NCBI GenBank assembly: GCA_002308955.1
Contig: DBWJ01000108.1
Coordinates: 1-5,296, forward strand
Direction of reading: 5' to 3'
DNA: 5,296 nucleotides
Source of the DNA: Lachnoclostridium sp. UBA1241
GTDB taxonomy: Bacteria > Bacillota > Clostridia > Lachnospirales > Lachnospiraceae
The notes under the pieces were generated by a model that did no database searches, was not told the origin of the DNA, and saw only the letters and a program-made list of their open reading frames with translations. Shown here in pieces: positions 5,220 through 5,296 of this stretch. The position numbers and the translations under genes were made by a program. How positions within the stretch are numbered: position 1 is the first letter of the stretch; every line of letters begins with the position of its first letter.

Positions 5220-5296
5220 ATGGACAGACGTGTGCTTGTGGTCGACGACGAAAAACTGATTGTAAAGGGGATTAAGTTCAGTCTTGAACAGGACGG
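5220..5296 (+). CDS. Response regulator, receiver-domain N-terminus (truncated by window edge)
   Basis: Only 25 complete codons are present before the window ends. MDRRVLVVDDEKLIVKGI contains the first beta strand (VLVV) and the acidic pair Asp9-Asp10 that, with the later phosphoacceptor Asp, binds magnesium in CheY-like receiver domains. The next helix (LIVKGIKFSLEQ) also fits. The ATG has GGGGTG (5210-5215) 4 nt upstream; an earlier in-frame ATG at 5208 is followed at once by a TGA. The gap to comEA is 16 bp with no terminator, so the two are probably co-transcribed. The output domain is outside the window; an OmpR/PhoB-type DNA-binding regulator is a reasonable guess but unproven. Confidence 0.8.
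   Translation, partial: MDRRVLVVDDEKLIVKGIKFSLEQD

Noticed and set aside
1..5296. CRISPR array, tRNA/rRNA, insertion sequence or defence-system genes
   Set aside because: No regularly spaced long repeats, tRNA-like cloverleafs, transposase motifs or terminal inverted repeats were seen; nearly all of the window is occupied by housekeeping genes.

Overview
The window looks like chromosomal DNA of a Firmicute of class Clostridia, most likely a Lachnospiraceae-type anaerobe. The inference rests on moderate GC content, strong purine-rich Shine-Dalgarno sequences before every gene, sigma-A-type promoters, a Gram-positive-style ComEA, and an argJ-argB-argD cluster with maf beside a divergent argG. 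No rRNA or other taxonomic marker is present, so the assignment is tentative.

Layout. Positions 1-227 (minus strand) hold the first 75 codons of argG (argininosuccinate synthase), which runs off the left edge. A 259-bp divergent control region (228-486) follows. It is AT-rich and carries TGCA-N6-TGCA elements that resemble ArgR/AhrC operators, a perfect 7+2+7 palindrome, and candidate promoters in both directions. On the plus strand come maf (487-1077), argJ (1167-2390), argB (2401-3285) and argD (3309-4508), then comEA (4565-5203). The start of a response-regulator gene (5220-5296) runs off the right edge.

Function. ArgJ, ArgB and ArgD catalyse the acetylated steps from glutamate to N-acetylornithine, and ArgJ recycles the acetyl group (cyclic pathway). 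ArgG acts later, joining citrulline and aspartate. ArgC, ArgF/carbamoyl-phosphate synthase and ArgH are not in the window and must lie elsewhere. ArgB has the N-terminal helix typical of arginine-feedback-inhibited enzymes, which fits a pathway using ArgJ. Maf is a nucleotide pyrophosphatase with no known arginine role. It sits between the divergent control region and argJ, and argJ appears to have its own promoter.

The right-hand part switches theme. A good promoter overlapping the end of argD, followed by a hairpin that encloses the comEA ribosome binding site, suggests comEA is controlled separately from the arg genes. ComEA is a membrane-anchored DNA-binding protein (SLBB plus helix-hairpin-helix) of the DNA-uptake machinery. 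The response-regulator gene is only 16 bp behind it.

No clearly new system is visible. The most interesting material is regulatory: the divergent operator region and the comEA leader hairpin.
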